Under the pieces are notes generated by a model. The model saw only the letters and a list, made by a program, of their open reading frames with translations, made no database searches and was not told where the DNA came from. Position numbers and translations under genes: made by a program. This document shows positions 43,953 to 56,093 of a stretch of DNA of 64,000 nt, in pieces (position 1 is the first letter of the stretch; every line of letters starts with the position of its first letter). This DNA is from Bog-473 sp963800725 (GTDB lineage: Bacteria > Actinomycetota > Acidimicrobiia > Acidimicrobiales > RAAP-2): assembly GCA_963800725.1 (NCBI GenBank), contig CAWDCE010000017.1, positions 496,001 through 560,000 on the forward strand, written 5' to 3'.

Positions 43953-45417
43953 TCAGACTCCGGGGAGGGCAGCCTGGTAGACCATTGCCTCACCGTCGCC
44001 CACCTCCGCCCCGGCGCGTCCGGTGTGCAGCGTCACGGGCGTGGACTGGGGCACCGCCGTCGGGTAGTCGCCGGTGAAACAGGCATCGCAGAAGCCGGCG
44101 TCGACGGTGATGGCGGCTTTGAGGTTCTCGACGGTGATGTAGGCCAACGAATCGGCACCCAAGATGTCACGGATCTCATCGATGGTGTGGTTGTTCGCGA
44201 TGAGCTCCTCGGCGTTGGGCGTGTCGATGCCGTAGAAGCAGGGCCAGCGCCACGGCGGCGAGGAGATGCGCAGGTGCACCTCGGTGGCCCCGGCCTCGCG
44301 CAACATGCGCACGACCGAACGCTGTGTGGTGCCCCGCACGATCGAGTCGTCGACCACGACGAGGCGCTTGCCCGCGATGGTCTCACTCAACGCGTTGAGC
44401 TTGCGACGCACGGCGTCCCCGCGAGCCTGCTGGTCAGGCGCGATGAACGAGCGACCGATGTAGCGGTTCTTGACCAGGCCCGCGCCATAGGGGATGCCAC
44501 TGGCCCGGGCAAAGCCTTCGGCGCCCGGGACGCCCGACTCGGGCACGCCCATCACCATGTCGGCTTCCACCGGCGCCTGCTCGGCCAGCAACTCGCCCAT
44601 GCGGCAGCGGGTCTCGTGGACCTCGCGCCCGTAGAGGTGGCTGTCGGGCCGGGCGATGTAGGCGAACTCGAAGATGCAGAGCCTCGGGGACACTTCTTTC
44701 AGCCACGGCACGCTCAACGAGCGCACGCCGTCGCCGTCGATGACCACCAACTCCCCGGGCGCGATCTCGCGCACGAAGGTGGCCCCGATCACGCTGAGGG
44801 CCGGGGTCTCCGACGCCAGCACCCAGCCTTCGGGGGCATCGGGCGGACCGAGACGGCCGAGGCACAACGGCCGGAAGCCGTAAGGGTCGCGTACCCCAAT
44901 GAGGCGCTGGGCGTTCATCAGCACGAAGGAGAAGGCGCCTTCGACAATGGGCAGCACGGCCTGGAGCGCGCTCGGCCAGGTCGCCGGTTTCGGGGAAGGC
45001 ATGAGCCAAGAGCTCGGCCACCACGTCGCTGTCGGTGGCGATGGCACCGGGCAACATCCCGACCTTCTCGGCCAAGGCCTGCGTGTTGGTCAGATTGCCG
45101 TTGTGCGCCAGTGCGAACCCGGCGCGGCCGACCGGCCGGTAGATGGGTTGGGCCCCGTCCCAATCCGAGCCGCCGTGGGTCGAATAGCGGGTATGGCCAA
45201 TGGCGAGGTGGCCCGACAGACCCGACAGCGTGCGCTCGTCGAAGACGGTCGCGACGAGACCCATGTCTTTGACGACCATGACGGTGTCCCCGTCGCTGAC
45301 CGCCATCCCGGCCGATTCTTGGCCACGATGTTGGAGCGCGAAGAGTCCGTCAAAGGTGAGGTTGGCCACCCTGCGTCCAGGGGCATAGATACCGAACACA
45401 CCGCAGGCTTCCTTCAC
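43953..45417 (-). CDS. purF: Amidophosphoribosyltransferase, frame broken near 44970
   Basis: PRPP + glutamine to phosphoribosylamine, the committing step of purine synthesis. The first frame holds the glutaminase domain (EACGVFGIYAPG with nucleophile Cys, LFALQHRGQESAGM, IGHTRYSTHGGSDWDGAQP). The second, from about 44970, has ALQAVLPIVEGAFSFVLM, VPESGVPGAEGFA, KRLVVVDDSIVRGTTQ (PRPP site) and a late FCDACFTGDYP. One extra C in GAGCGCGCTC breaks the frame. Full length is about 488 residues. GTG 45417 is chosen; a GTG at 45456 is also open. The cysteine after four residues suggests a short propeptide as in Bacillus-type enzymes. Confidence 0.93.
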
Positions 45418-45448
45418 GGTGTGTCGATTCTCGCACAAATTCGGCGCA

Positions 45449-47692
<2,244 letters not shown>

Positions 47693-47705
47693 GATGCCTA
47701 CCAAC

Positions 47706-48304
47706 TTAGTGGGGCTCGCGGGGTCTCTCTGCGCTGAATACGGCCAAATCGTCGGCCGCCCAGACCAATTCGGGCACCAGGCCGGCCGCTTCGAGCCACC
47801 CGAGCTGTTGGACCACGGTGCTGGGCTTGTCGTAGTCGTCACCGACGGCGCCAGCCCCGGGCCCCTCGTCGACCGCTTGGACCACGTCACCCAGCACGAA
47901 GCGCCCGCCGGGGGCCAAGACACGGGCGATGCCCGCGAACAAGGTGGCCTTGTCGGGGCCGTCGAGATGGTGGACGGCGAGCACCGAGATGACCAGATCG
48001 AACGGGCCCGCCGGCAACGGGCGCGCAGGTCCGCCCGGGCGAAGGTGACCGAGTACCCGGCCAGCCGCTCCGCCGCCACCGCCATCATGGCGTCGTTCTC
48101 GTCGATCCCCCGGGCGGCGGCCCCCGGGTGGCGCGCCAGCACACCAAGCAGCGCTTCGCCGGTCCCGGTCCCCAGATCGAGCACCGTGGTGACCTCGAGC
48201 CCGGTCGTGGCATTCACGACTTCGCGATGGAGCTCGTCGTAGCGCGGCACCTCGGTCGCCATCAGCTCGGCATAGGTGGCCGGGTCGAAGCGAAACTCAC
48301 TCAT
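47706..48304 (-). CDS. Class I SAM-dependent methyltransferase, frame broken near 48018
   Basis: About 199 residues in two frames. The first, from ATG 48304, has VTTVLDLGTGTGEALLGVLARHPGA (SAM-binding motif I) and GIDENDAMMAVAAERL. The second has FDLVISVLAVHHLDGPDKATLFAGIARVLAPGGRFVLGD. It resembles ubiquinone/menaquinone-type or small-molecule methyltransferases, with no substrate clue. The start overlaps the membrane protein stop by 4 bases and the gene runs into purL, so it is part of the purine operon by arrangement but perhaps not by function. Confidence 0.82.
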
Positions 48305-48741
48305 CGTTCGAGCAATTCGTCGAGGTGGGACCACGTCCACCACAGCACCCAGACCGAGAGCCCGACGGTGACCACATTGATGGCCAGTTCGACCATGCCG
48401 TTCGCCCCTTTGCCCCAGACCCCGTGTTCGAGGTCGTAGAGCACGTCCATGGCGAACAGGTAGAGACCCGCACCGCCGCCGGCCAGGAGCCACAACACCG
48501 CCGCCTTGCGCGAGGTCAGAAGGCACACGGCCGCCGCGGTCATCGAAATTGCCAGCCAGGCGTCGGCGAGGGGAAATGCGTCTTCGAACTGCATATAGGG
48601 CAGTGACGTCTCGGTCGCCACCAAGGACCGATGCGTAAACCAGGCCAGCCAGTACAAGGCGATCACCCCGACCGCCACCAAGAGCACGACGGCGACGCCG
48701 CGTCGCGATTTGGCGGTCAGACGAGCGGCCTTGGTGGGCAT
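48301..48741 (-). CDS. Small four-helix membrane protein
   Basis: A 146-residue protein with four hydrophobic helices (residues about 13-35, 58-75, 80-100 and 115-138) and a basic N-terminus. I do not recognise a family. It starts the membrane protein, methyltransferase, purL, purF, purM, pyrE run and is coupled to the methyltransferase by an ATGA overlap. It might belong to the DUF5360/YoaK-like small membrane group, but that is only a guess. Confidence 0.65.
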   Translation of the reverse strand: MPTKAARLTAKSRRGVAVVLLVAVGVIALYWLAWFTHRSLVATETSLPYMQFEDAFPLADAWLAISMTAAAVCLLTSRKAAVLWLLAGGGAGLYLFAMDVLYDLEHGVWGKGANGMVELAINVVTVGLSVWVLWWTWSHLDELLER

Positions 48742-48888
48742 TGCCTCCGCAGGGTAGCGCCCGCCAACCGGGGCTGCGGCGAAATATCCCGCAAGAGGGG
48801 TGACAAAGAGGACCGAAAAGGCCCGGTGCCATTTTCGCCTATGGCAGTCGCCGCTTTGGGCCAAGACACGGGAAACATTTGGAACAAA

Positions 48889-48901
48889 CCGGTGACACCG
48901 G
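48889..48901. promoter_or_regulatory. Perfect dyad CCGGTG-A-CACCGG before the small basic protein gene
   Basis: A 6-bp inverted repeat with a one-base centre, 27 bases upstream of ATG 48929 and also in the divergent direction of the membrane protein-purL operon. It could be an operator. No regulator gene is adjacent. Confidence 0.35.
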
Positions 48902-48928
48902 GGTCCTCTATTGGGGCACACTGTAGGC

Positions 48929-49354
48929 ATGGCAAAAGCAAAGACACCGGCTCCTCGCAAACCCATGAGCAGCGGCCACAAGGCCGCACTGGCCCGGGGT
49001 CGCGCCGAAAGTGCCTCAGTGCGTCACTACCTCGAAGCGCTCGAGACCTCGAAGCCGAAGCGGGGCAGGAAGCGGACCCCGGCCTCCATCGACAAGCGCT
49101 TGGCCGTCATCGAGAATCAGCTCGCCACCGCGGACACGTTGACAAAACTGAACCTCCTCCAAGAACGGACCGACCTGACCGCGGAGCGCTCCCGGGTCGA
49201 TCAGGTCAAGGACCTCTCCGCCCTCGAAAAGCAGTTCATCAAGGTGGCCAAGGCCTACGGAGAGCGCAAAGGCATCAACTACAGCACCTGGCGTGCCGCC
49301 GGGGTCAGTGCATCGGTGCTCCAGGCCGCCAACATCTCGCGGGCCCGGGGCTGA
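48929..49354 (+). CDS. Small basic conserved actinobacterial protein
   Basis: A 141-residue protein with a Lys/Arg/Ala/Pro-rich N-terminus (1-50, with KRGRKR), a charged helical middle likely to form a coiled coil (about 55-110, LAVIENQLATADTLTKLNLLQER), and a conserved-looking C-terminal GINYSTWRAAGVSASVLQAANISR. Similar TWRxxGV...VLxxAGI endings occur in uncharacterised actinobacterial proteins. The basic tail plus helical hairpin suggests nucleic-acid binding, but no family function is known to me. The gene is alone on the plus strand inside a purine gene cluster and its stop is one base from the converging purQ stop. Confidence 0.75.
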   Translation: MAKAKTPAPRKPMSSGHKAALARGRAESASVRHYLEALETSKPKRGRKRTPASIDKRLAVIENQLATADTLTKLNLLQERTDLTAERSRVDQVKDLSALEKQFIKVAKAYGERKGINYSTWRAAGVSASVLQAANISRARG

Positions 49355-49355
49355 G

Positions 49356-50036
49356 TCAGGCCGCCGCCACCCTGCCCGCAGCACCGAGAAGCGAGCGCAA
49401 CAGCACCACTCCGTCGTCAGATCCCAAGAGCGCTTGGGCCGCCCGCTCCGGATGGGGCATCAGGCCAACGACGTTGCCCGCGGCATTGGCAATGCCGGCG
49501 ATATCGTCCACCGACCCATTGGGATTGTCGACGTAGCGCAGCACGACCCGCCCTTCGTCGTGCAACTGACGCAGCGTTTCGTCGTCGCAGACATAGCTGC
49601 CCAAGAAGTGGTTGATCGGGACGACCAACTCGTCGCCCACCTGGGCGAGTCCCGTCAGCACCGACGCGGTTGAGGTCACGACGAGCCGGGTCGGTTGGCA
49701 CAAGAAGCGAAGATGGGTGTTCTTCTGGAGCGCACCGGGCAGCAGTCCCGCCTCGGTCAGTACCTGGAATCCATTGCAGATCCCGACCACCGGTCCGCCC
49801 GACTGGGCGAAGGTGCGCACCGCGTCCATGATGGGAGAGAAGCGGGCGAGGGCACCCGGGCGCAGGTAGTCGCCGTGGGCGAACCCACCGGGCAATATGA
49901 CCGCGTCGACGTCACCGACGCTCGAATCGCCGTGCCAGAGCAACTGGCCGCTCGCTCCGAGCCATTGCACCGCTTGGACGACGTCGTGCTCGCAATTGGA
50001 GCCGGGAAAGACCACGACCCCGACCTTCGTCGGCAT
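49356..50036 (-). CDS. purQ: FGAM synthase glutaminase subunit
   Basis: Supplies ammonia to PurL. It is 226 residues. The class I glutamine amidotransferase triad is visible: Cys in VVGICNGFQVL, and His and Glu in LMPHPERA. It starts directly after the purS stop. It converges with the small basic protein gene with one base between the two stops. Confidence 0.95.
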   Translation of the reverse strand: MPTKVGVVVFPGSNCEHDVVQAVQWLGASGQLLWHGDSSVGDVDAVILPGGFAHGDYLRPGALARFSPIMDAVRTFAQSGGPVVGICNGFQVLTEAGLLPGALQKNTHLRFLCQPTRLVVTSTASVLTGLAQVGDELVVPINHFLGSYVCDDETLRQLHDEGRVVLRYVDNPNGSVDDIAGIANAAGNVVGLMPHPERAAQALLGSDDGVVLLRSLLGAAGRVAAA

Positions 50037-50293
50037 CTAGGCCCCGAGCACTTCGAGTTCGAGGTGGCTCTGCTCGATCACCGGATTGGCCAGCAGGCGG
50101 TCGGCGAGCTCGGTGGCCTTGGTGCGTGCCGCCGCCTCGTCGGGCGCGTCGACTTCGAAGTTGAAGGACCGTCCGGCGCGCACGTGGGCCACCCCGTCGA
50201 AGCCGAGGGCCGGGAGCGCCCGCTCGATGGTGGCCCCTTCGGGATCAGCGATCCCGGGCCGCAATTGCACCTCGACCGCGCCGCGAACCTCAT
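50037..50293 (-). CDS. purS: FGAM synthase subunit PurS, probable frame break near 50280
   Basis: A small subunit that bridges PurL and PurQ. The body LRPGIADPEGATIERALPALGFDGVAHVRAGRSFNFEV is unmistakable. In the frame as given, the only start is GTG 50303, inside purC. An ATG at 50293 overlaps the purC stop as ATGA, exactly like the other junctions of this operon, and reads MRFA before going out of frame. A one-base change near 50280 would give MRFAAVEVQLRPG, the expected N-terminus. I therefore favour ATG 50293 with an indel. Mature length is about 85 residues. Confidence 0.85.
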
Positions 50294-51186
50294 GACGTCG
50301 CACCGTACCAGTCGCCGAGGGAACGCCCGGTGACTCGCTCGTAGGCCTCGACGTAGCGCTTGGACAGGGCGGAGGTGACATGGTCGGGGAGCGGTGGCGG
50401 TGGGGCAACGCGGTTCCAGGGCTGTGAGGCCAACCAGTCGCGCAAGGGCTGTTTGTCATAGGCCGGCGGTGTGTGACCGGGCACGACCTGATCGGCCGGC
50501 CACAGGCGCGAGCTGTCGGGTGTGCACACCTCGTCACATAGCGACAGGACGCCGTCGACGTACCCCAACTCGAACTTGGTGTCGGCCAAGATGAACCCGA
50601 CGTCGGCGGCACGGGCCGCGGCCCTGCGATAGAGCTCGAGGCAGATGTCCCGGGCCGCCCTCGCCGCCTCGCTCCCGACCAGGTTCTCCGCCTCAGCGAA
50701 GCTGATGTTCAGATCGTGACCCTCTTCGGCCTTGGTCGAGGGGGTGAAGATCGGCTCGTCCAGTCGATCGGCCATCTTCAATCCCGCCGGCATCGCCGTA
50801 CCGTGGACGGTCCCGGACCGCTCGTACTCCTCGTGGGCCTGACCGGCCAGGTATCCGCGCACGATGCACTCGAGTTGGAGCATCTCGGCCCGGCGGACCA
50901 GCAGGGCCCGACCGGCCCATTCGGGCGGCAGTTGCTGCCCGGACAACGCGGTCGCGATCACCTGGGGGTCAGCAGTCACCAGCGTGCCGGGGACGACATC
51001 GGCCATCTCCTCGCACCAAAACACCGTCATGGCACTGAGCACGCGGCCCTTGTTCGAAATGGGCTCGGCCATGATGACGTCAAACGCGCTGACCCGGTCC
51101 GACGCCACCATCAAAAGCCTCTCCTCACCGGCGTCATAGAGATCGCGCACCTTGCCCGAATGGATCCGCTCGAGGGTGAACGTCAT
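50290..51186 (-). CDS. purC: SAICAR synthetase
   Basis: CAIR + aspartate + ATP to SAICAR. It is 298 residues. Blocks are HSGKVRDLYDAGEERLLMVASDRVSAFDV, EMLQLECIVRGYLAG, ADTKFELGYVDG and LCDEVCTPDSSRLWP. It overlaps purB by 4 bases upstream and purS by 4 bases downstream. Confidence 0.95.
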   Translation of the reverse strand: MTFTLERIHSGKVRDLYDAGEERLLMVASDRVSAFDVIMAEPISNKGRVLSAMTVFWCEEMADVVPGTLVTADPQVIATALSGQQLPPEWAGRALLVRRAEMLQLECIVRGYLAGQAHEEYERSGTVHGTAMPAGLKMADRLDEPIFTPSTKAEEGHDLNISFAEAENLVGSEAARAARDICLELYRRAAARAADVGFILADTKFELGYVDGVLSLCDEVCTPDSSRLWPADQVVPGHTPPAYDKQPLRDWLASQPWNRVAPPPPLPDHVTSALSKRYVEAYERVTGRSLGDWYGATS

Positions 51187-52491
51187 TCGACTGCCTCCAA
51201 TGCGTCGACGAAGCGGTCCATGTGGCGCAGGCTCTTGGTGAGATCGAAGGCCTCGTCGAGTTGCGCCTCGGTGAGCGTCATGTCGGGATCTTGTGCCAAC
51301 AGGTCGCGGAACGGCCGGCGCTGCGCCCAGGCCTCCCGGGCGTCGCGCTGGACGATCCGGTAGGCGGCGTCACGGGTGAGCCCCGAGGTAACCAGCGCCA
51401 GCAGCACCGACTGGCTGAAGACCAGGCCGAAGCTGCCGTCGGTCAGGTTCTCCCTGGCCCGCTCGGCGTTGATGACGAGGCCTTGGGCCAATCCGGTCGC
51501 CTTGCGCAAGACGTACGCGGCGAGCAGCGACGCGTCGGGGAGAGCGACGCGCTCGACCGAGCTGTGCGAGATATCCCGTTCGTGCCACAACGCCACGTCC
51601 TCGAGCCCGGCCCCGAGGTAGCCACGCAAGAGGCGGGCCAACCCGCAGAGCCGTTCGGAAAGAATCGGATTGCGCTTGTGTGGCATGGCCGACGAGCCCT
51701 TTTGACCGGCCCCGAAGGGCTCTTCGGCCTCACCGACCTCGCTGCGGGCCAGGTGACGGATCTCGGTGCACATCAGCTCGACGGTGGCACCGATCGAGGC
51801 GCAGGCGTAGAGGTACTCGGCGTGACGGTCACGGGCGATGACCTGGGTGGCGGGCACCGCGCGCGAATCCGAGCGCGGCGCACACATCGGCTTCGACGGC
51901 CGGATCGATGTTCGAGTAGGTCCCAACCGCCCCCGAGAGCTTGCCGACGGCGATGGACTCGCGCGCGGCACGAAGGCGGCGGCGGTCCCGATCCGCCTGC
52001 AGCGTCCAGAGGGCGAACTTCGCCCCGAACGTGGTCGGCTCGGCGTGCATGCCGTGCGTGCGTCCGGTGACCGGCACCTCCATCAGTTCGAGGGCCCGGG
52101 AGCGCAGCACCGAGATGAACTCATCCATATCGGCCAGCAACAGGTCGGCGGCCTTGGTCAAGGTCGCGCACAAAGCGGTGTCCACCACATCGGACGACGT
52201 CAGCCCGAAGTGGATGTACGAACCGGCCGGGGCACCGATGCGGTCTTGGACCACGTCGACGAACGCGGCCACGTCGTGATCGGTGATCTGCTCGCGTGCG
52301 AGCACGTCGGCGACGAAGACCTCGTCGACCGTCGGGGCCTTGGCCCGGCAGGTGGCGGCGTCGGCTGAAGGCACGACCCCGATGGCGGCCTGTGCCTCGG
52401 TGGCCAAGAGCTCCACTTCGAGCCAGAGGCCGAACCGGGCAGCGTCGGTGAAGAGTTCGGCCATGTCGGGGGGTGAATAGCGGGGGATCAT
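51183..52491 (-). CDS. purB: Adenylosuccinate lyase, frame broken near 51870
   Basis: Cleaves SAICAR and adenylosuccinate. About 435 residues. The N-terminal frame (ATG 52491) begins MIPRYSPPDMAELFTDAARFGLWLEVE and has SYIHFGLTSSDVVDTA and GRTHGMHAEPTTFG. The C-terminal frame has the superfamily signature GSSAMPHKRNPILSE with the catalytic serine loop, and ends at 51183. The break falls after DVCAALG. ATGA overlaps link it to purD upstream and purC downstream. Confidence 0.94.
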
Positions 52492-53765
52492 GTCACGGGC
52501 TCCTCGGTGGCCAAGGCGGCGTCAGCGGCGATGTCGGTACGGATCTGGAAGCCGTCCCAATGGATTGGTGCAGCAGCGGCATAGGCATTCTCGCGGGCAC
52601 GCTCGATCGTCGGTGCAACCGCGGTCACGGCCAGGACGCGCCCGCCCGCGGTGCGGAAGCGGCCGTTCGGGCTCTGGCGCCGGGTCCCCGCATGAAACGT
52701 CATCGTGCCCGGCACCTGGGCGACCGATTGACCCGAGGCGTCGAGCCCCTCGATGGGGTCCCCGGTGTGGGGGGCGTCGGGATACCCAGGACTTGCCAGC
52801 ACGACGCAGACCGCCGAGTCATCGAGGAACTTCGGTGCGGGAATCTCGTTCAGGCGTCCGGTGGCTGTCGCCATGAACAGCTCGGCCGCGTCGCTGGCCA
52901 AGAGGGGCAGCACCACTTGGGCTTCGGGATCACCGAAGCGCACGTTGTATTCGAGGACCTTGGTGCCGTCGGGCCCGACCATCAGGCCGGCGTAGAGCAC
53001 GCCGCGGTAGTCGATCCCCCGGGCCCGCAACGCCGCGATCAGCGGCTCGACCGCTTCGTCCATGAAACGGTCCACCAGTCGCGCATCGATGTGCGCCATG
53101 GGCGAATAGGCGCCCATGCCCCCGGTGTTGGGCCCCGTGTCGCCGTCAGCGATGCGCTTGAAATCCTGGGCGGGCAGGAGCGGCACCGCACTGGTGCCGT
53201 CGCACAGGACCAGGAGGGAACACTCCTCACCGTCGAGACCCTCTTCGATCACGATGTTGCGACCGGCCTCGCCGAAAGCCGATCCGCTGAGTTTGGCTTT
53301 CACGTCGGCCCGTGCCGCCTCGATGCTGTGGGTCACGAGCACGCCCTTGCCCGCAGCCAGGCCGTCGGTCTTGACCACCCAGGGCCCGGGCATGGACTCG
53401 AGATAGGCCAGCGCGTCGTCGATCTGGAGCGCATCGAAGGCCGCGAAGCGCGCCGTGGGCACGCCCGCCGTGGCCAGCATCTCCTTCATGAAGGCCTTGG
53501 AACCCTCGAGCAACGCCCCGTCGGCGCCGGGCCCCATCACGGCCCGTCCGTCGGCGCGCAAGCGGTCGGCCAGGCCCTCGACCAGCGGGGCCTCGGGACC
53601 GATGACGACAAGGTCGGCCTCGATCTCTTGGACCGGAGCGTCGGTGGTCACAATCGGATCGGCCATGCCGGGATTGCCCGGTGTGACCACCACCTCGGCC
53701 GTTCTGGCCAGCACATGGGCGAGCGCGTGCTCTCGAGCCCCGCTGCCGACGACGCAGACCTTCAC
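52488..53765 (-). CDS. purD: Phosphoribosylamine-glycine ligase (GAR synthetase)
   Basis: Step 2 of purine synthesis. It is 425 residues from GTG 53765, which overlaps the purA stop as GTGA. ATP-grasp family blocks are VVGSGAREHALAHVLAR, VIGPEAPLVEGLAD, WVVKTDGLAAGKGVLV, GPNTGGMGAYSP and VLEYNVRFGDPEAQ. Normal length for the family. Confidence 0.95.
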   Translation of the reverse strand: MKVCVVGSGAREHALAHVLARTAEVVVTPGNPGMADPIVTTDAPVQEIEADLVVIGPEAPLVEGLADRLRADGRAVMGPGADGALLEGSKAFMKEMLATAGVPTARFAAFDALQIDDALAYLESMPGPWVVKTDGLAAGKGVLVTHSIEAARADVKAKLSGSAFGEAGRNIVIEEGLDGEECSLLVLCDGTSAVPLLPAQDFKRIADGDTGPNTGGMGAYSPMAHIDARLVDRFMDEAVEPLIAALRARGIDYRGVLYAGLMVGPDGTKVLEYNVRFGDPEAQVVLPLLASDAAELFMATATGRLNEIPAPKFLDDSAVCVVLASPGYPDAPHTGDPIEGLDASGQSVAQVPGTMTFHAGTRRQSPNGRFRTAGGRVLAVTAVAPTIERARENAYAAAAPIHWDGFQIRTDIAADAALATEEPVT

Positions 53766-55045
53766 GCGGTTGCGAAAGACACGAACTGTTCGCGACCGGG
53801 GCCGACCCCGACGAGTCGCACGGGGACGCCGATCTGCTCGGACAAGAACGCGACGTAGTCGCACGCCGCCCGGGGCAGGTCGCCAACCGCGGTGGCTGCG
53901 GTCAGGTCGGTGCTCCACCCAGAGAGCTCCTCGTAGATCGGCGTCACGTTGTGGAAGGTCGACTGGTGGTAGGGCAGGTGGGTGTAGCGGACGCCATCGG
54001 CTTCATAGGCGACACACACCTTGACCGACTCGAAGGTGTCGAGGACATCGAGCTTGGTCAGGGCCACTTCGGTCATCGAGTTGAGGCGGACGGCCTGGCG
54101 CAGCATCACGGCATCGAACCACCCGCAGCGCCGCCGCCGCCCGGTGTTGGTCCCAAACTCATGGCCCCGCTCGACCAAGAGGTCACCAATGTCATTGTCC
54201 TGCTCGGTCGGGAAGGGACCGGCGCCGACCCGGGTCACATAGGCCTTGGCGATCCCGATGACCCGGGTGATGTCACGCGGCCCGAGCCCAGAACCCGTGC
54301 AGGCGCCACCGGCTACCGGATTCGATGAGGTCACGAAGGGGTACGTGCCGTGGTCGAGATCCAAGAAGGTGGCCTGTGCCCCTTCGAGCAGCACGTTGCG
54401 CTCGGCGTCGAGGGCGTCGTGGATGAGCCCGACGGTGTCGCCCACCATTGGTTCTATCCGCGGGGCGTACTCGTTCAGGTAGCGGTCCGCGATGTCCTCG
54501 GCCGACAGCGGCAACCGGTTGTAGACCTTGGCCAATATGGCGTTCTTCTCTTTCAGCACGACCTCGAGCTTCTGGCGGAAGATCTTGGCGTCGAAGAGGT
54601 CCTGGACCCGCAATCCGACCCGGGTGGCCTTGTCGGCGTAGGCGGGCCCGATGCCCCGCTTGGTCGTGCCCAGGGCGTTCTTGCCCAAGAAGCGTTCGGT
54701 GACCCGATCGAGTTCTTGGTGATACGGCATGATCAGGTGAGCATTGCCGCTGACCACCATCCGGCTGGTGTCGACCCCTTTGGCCTGGAGCGTGTCGAGT
54801 TCAGCGAGCAGAACGGCGGGGTCGACGACCACGCCATTGCCGATCATCGGGGTGATGTGGTCGTAGAGAATGCCGCTCGGAACCAGTTGGAGAGCGAAGG
54901 CCTCGTCGTTGACGACGATCCGGTGTCCTGCATTGTGGCCGCCCTGGTAGCGCACGACCATATCCATCTCGCGAGCGAGGAGGTCGGTGAGCTTGCCCTT
55001 GCCCTCATCGCCCCACTGGGTCCCCACCACCACGGTTGCGGGCAC
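53762..55045 (-). CDS. purA: Adenylosuccinate synthetase
   Basis: IMP + aspartate + GTP to adenylosuccinate. It is 427 residues from GTG 55045 with a CGGAGA site 6 bases upstream. VVVGTQWGDEGKGKLTD is the GTP-binding P-loop, with GGHNAGHRI and GAQATFLDLDHGTYPFVTSS further on. It is first in the purA-D-B-C-S-Q operon. A candidate -10 TACAAT lies about 35 bases upstream. Confidence 0.95.
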   Translation of the reverse strand: MPATVVVGTQWGDEGKGKLTDLLAREMDMVVRYQGGHNAGHRIVVNDEAFALQLVPSGILYDHITPMIGNGVVVDPAVLLAELDTLQAKGVDTSRMVVSGNAHLIMPYHQELDRVTERFLGKNALGTTKRGIGPAYADKATRVGLRVQDLFDAKIFRQKLEVVLKEKNAILAKVYNRLPLSAEDIADRYLNEYAPRIEPMVGDTVGLIHDALDAERNVLLEGAQATFLDLDHGTYPFVTSSNPVAGGACTGSGLGPRDITRVIGIAKAYVTRVGAGPFPTEQDNDIGDLLVERGHEFGTNTGRRRRCGWFDAVMLRQAVRLNSMTEVALTKLDVLDTFESVKVCVAYEADGVRYTHLPYHQSTFHNVTPIYEELSGWSTDLTAATAVGDLPRAACDYVAFLSEQIGVPVRLVGVGPGREQFVSFATA

Positions 55046-55079
55046 GAGTCATCTCCGTTCGATCGGCGGATTACGCAAC

Positions 55080-55085
55080 ATTGTA
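55080..55085 (-). promoter_or_regulatory. Candidate -10 element of the purA operon
   Basis: TACAAT on the minus strand, followed by a leader of under 35 bases with CGGAGA before GTG 55045. A -35 match at 18 bases (TCGATG) is poor, so confidence is low. Confidence 0.35.
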
Positions 55086-55327
55086 ACCCCCCCGGGTTCG
55101 CGGCATCGAAACGCTCGGGCGACCCCGGGTGAACGGGCGGGCGCCGCCATCACCGGCCGGCGTCGGATCCCCTCGGGCATCGCTCCACGGCCGTCGAAAA
55201 CCCGCCAACGGCCCACGGGCGCTTTTCTCGGGCGGTGCCTAGATTGAACCCACGACGCCCGGTGCGAAACGTGCGGACCCGCTGATCGGGTCCCGGTCAC
55301 GGCAGGGGCCCTGAGGAAGGAAGCACC

Positions 55328-56062
55328 ATGCACATCGAGGACGTCAGCTACTCCTTTGAGGGTGCAACCATGATCGGGCATCTGGCCTATGACGATCTGA
55401 CGACCAAGCTGCGCCCCGCAGTGTTGGTCTCGCACGAGGGACCCGGGCTCGACGGTCACGCCAAAGCGGTCACCGAACATCTGGCCGCGCTCGGCTACGT
55501 GGCCTTCGCACTCGATTATCACGGCGGCGGTGAGGTGCTGGCGATGGATGCGGTCATGGAGCGCCTCGGGGCGCTCCGGGCTGATCCCGCACGCGCCGGT
55601 GCGCTGGCACGGGCCGGGCTCGACGTCCTCTTGGCGCAGCGCATCACGGATCACCACCGCATCGCTGCCATTGGCTACTGCTACGGCGGGGTCATGTCGT
55701 TGGAGTTGGCGCGAACCGGCGCGGACGTCAAGGCAGTGGTCGGCTTTCATCCGGGCTTTCACCCCGCGGACGCCGCACCGCGCACCGAGGCCTCGCGCCG
55801 CATCAAGGGAAGCGTCTTGTTGTGCTGCGGAGCCGACGACCCCTTCGCCACCCCAGATCAACGGGCCGCTTTCGAAGCCGAGATCCGCGAGGCCGGGGTC
55901 ACGGACTGGCGCATGGAGCTCTACGGCGGGGTCGGGCACAGCTTTACCAATCCCCACGCCGATCTCGCCGGCATGGCGGGCATCGAGTACAACGCCCGGG
56001 CGGAACGCCGCTCGTGGCGCTCGATGCTCGCGGTGTTCGACGAAACCCTCGGGCCGCTTTGA
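55328..56062 (+). CDS. Dienelactone hydrolase family protein
   Basis: A 244-residue alpha/beta hydrolase of the DLH family. The nucleophile is Cys in GYCYGGVMSLELA, the acid is Asp in CGADDPFATP, and the histidine is in GGVGHSFTNP, the usual Cys-Asp-His triad. SHEGPGLDGHAKAVTEHLAALGYVAFALDYHGGG is the oxyanion region. AGGAAGGAAG precedes ATG 55328. It is monocistronic, convergent with clpB. Substrate may be a lactone or ester; not necessarily dienelactone. Confidence 0.9.
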   Translation: MHIEDVSYSFEGATMIGHLAYDDLTTKLRPAVLVSHEGPGLDGHAKAVTEHLAALGYVAFALDYHGGGEVLAMDAVMERLGALRADPARAGALARAGLDVLLAQRITDHHRIAAIGYCYGGVMSLELARTGADVKAVVGFHPGFHPADAAPRTEASRRIKGSVLLCCGADDPFATPDQRAAFEAEIREAGVTDWRMELYGGVGHSFTNPHADLAGMAGIEYNARAERRSWRSMLAVFDETLGPL

Positions 56063-56065
56063 GCA

Positions 56066-56081
56066 CCCGGCCGGCCCCGGG
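56066..56081. terminator. Hairpin between the dienelactone hydrolase and clpB genes
   Basis: CCCGG (56066-56070) pairs with CCGGG (56077-56081) over 6 bases, in the 31-base gap between converging stops. No T-tract. It could act on both strands. Confidence 0.4.
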
Positions 56082-56093
56082 CGATCGGACGAG

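Noticed and set aside
43209..45272. 687-codon open frame on the plus strand opposite purM and purF
   Set aside because: It is a GC-rich antisense shadow of two well-identified genes, full of His/Arg/Gly/Val with no family resemblance or start signals.
55046..55327. Purine riboswitch or PurR-type box upstream of purA
   Set aside because: I saw no purine-aptamer-like three-way junction and no clear inverted operator; only a weak -10 element stands out.
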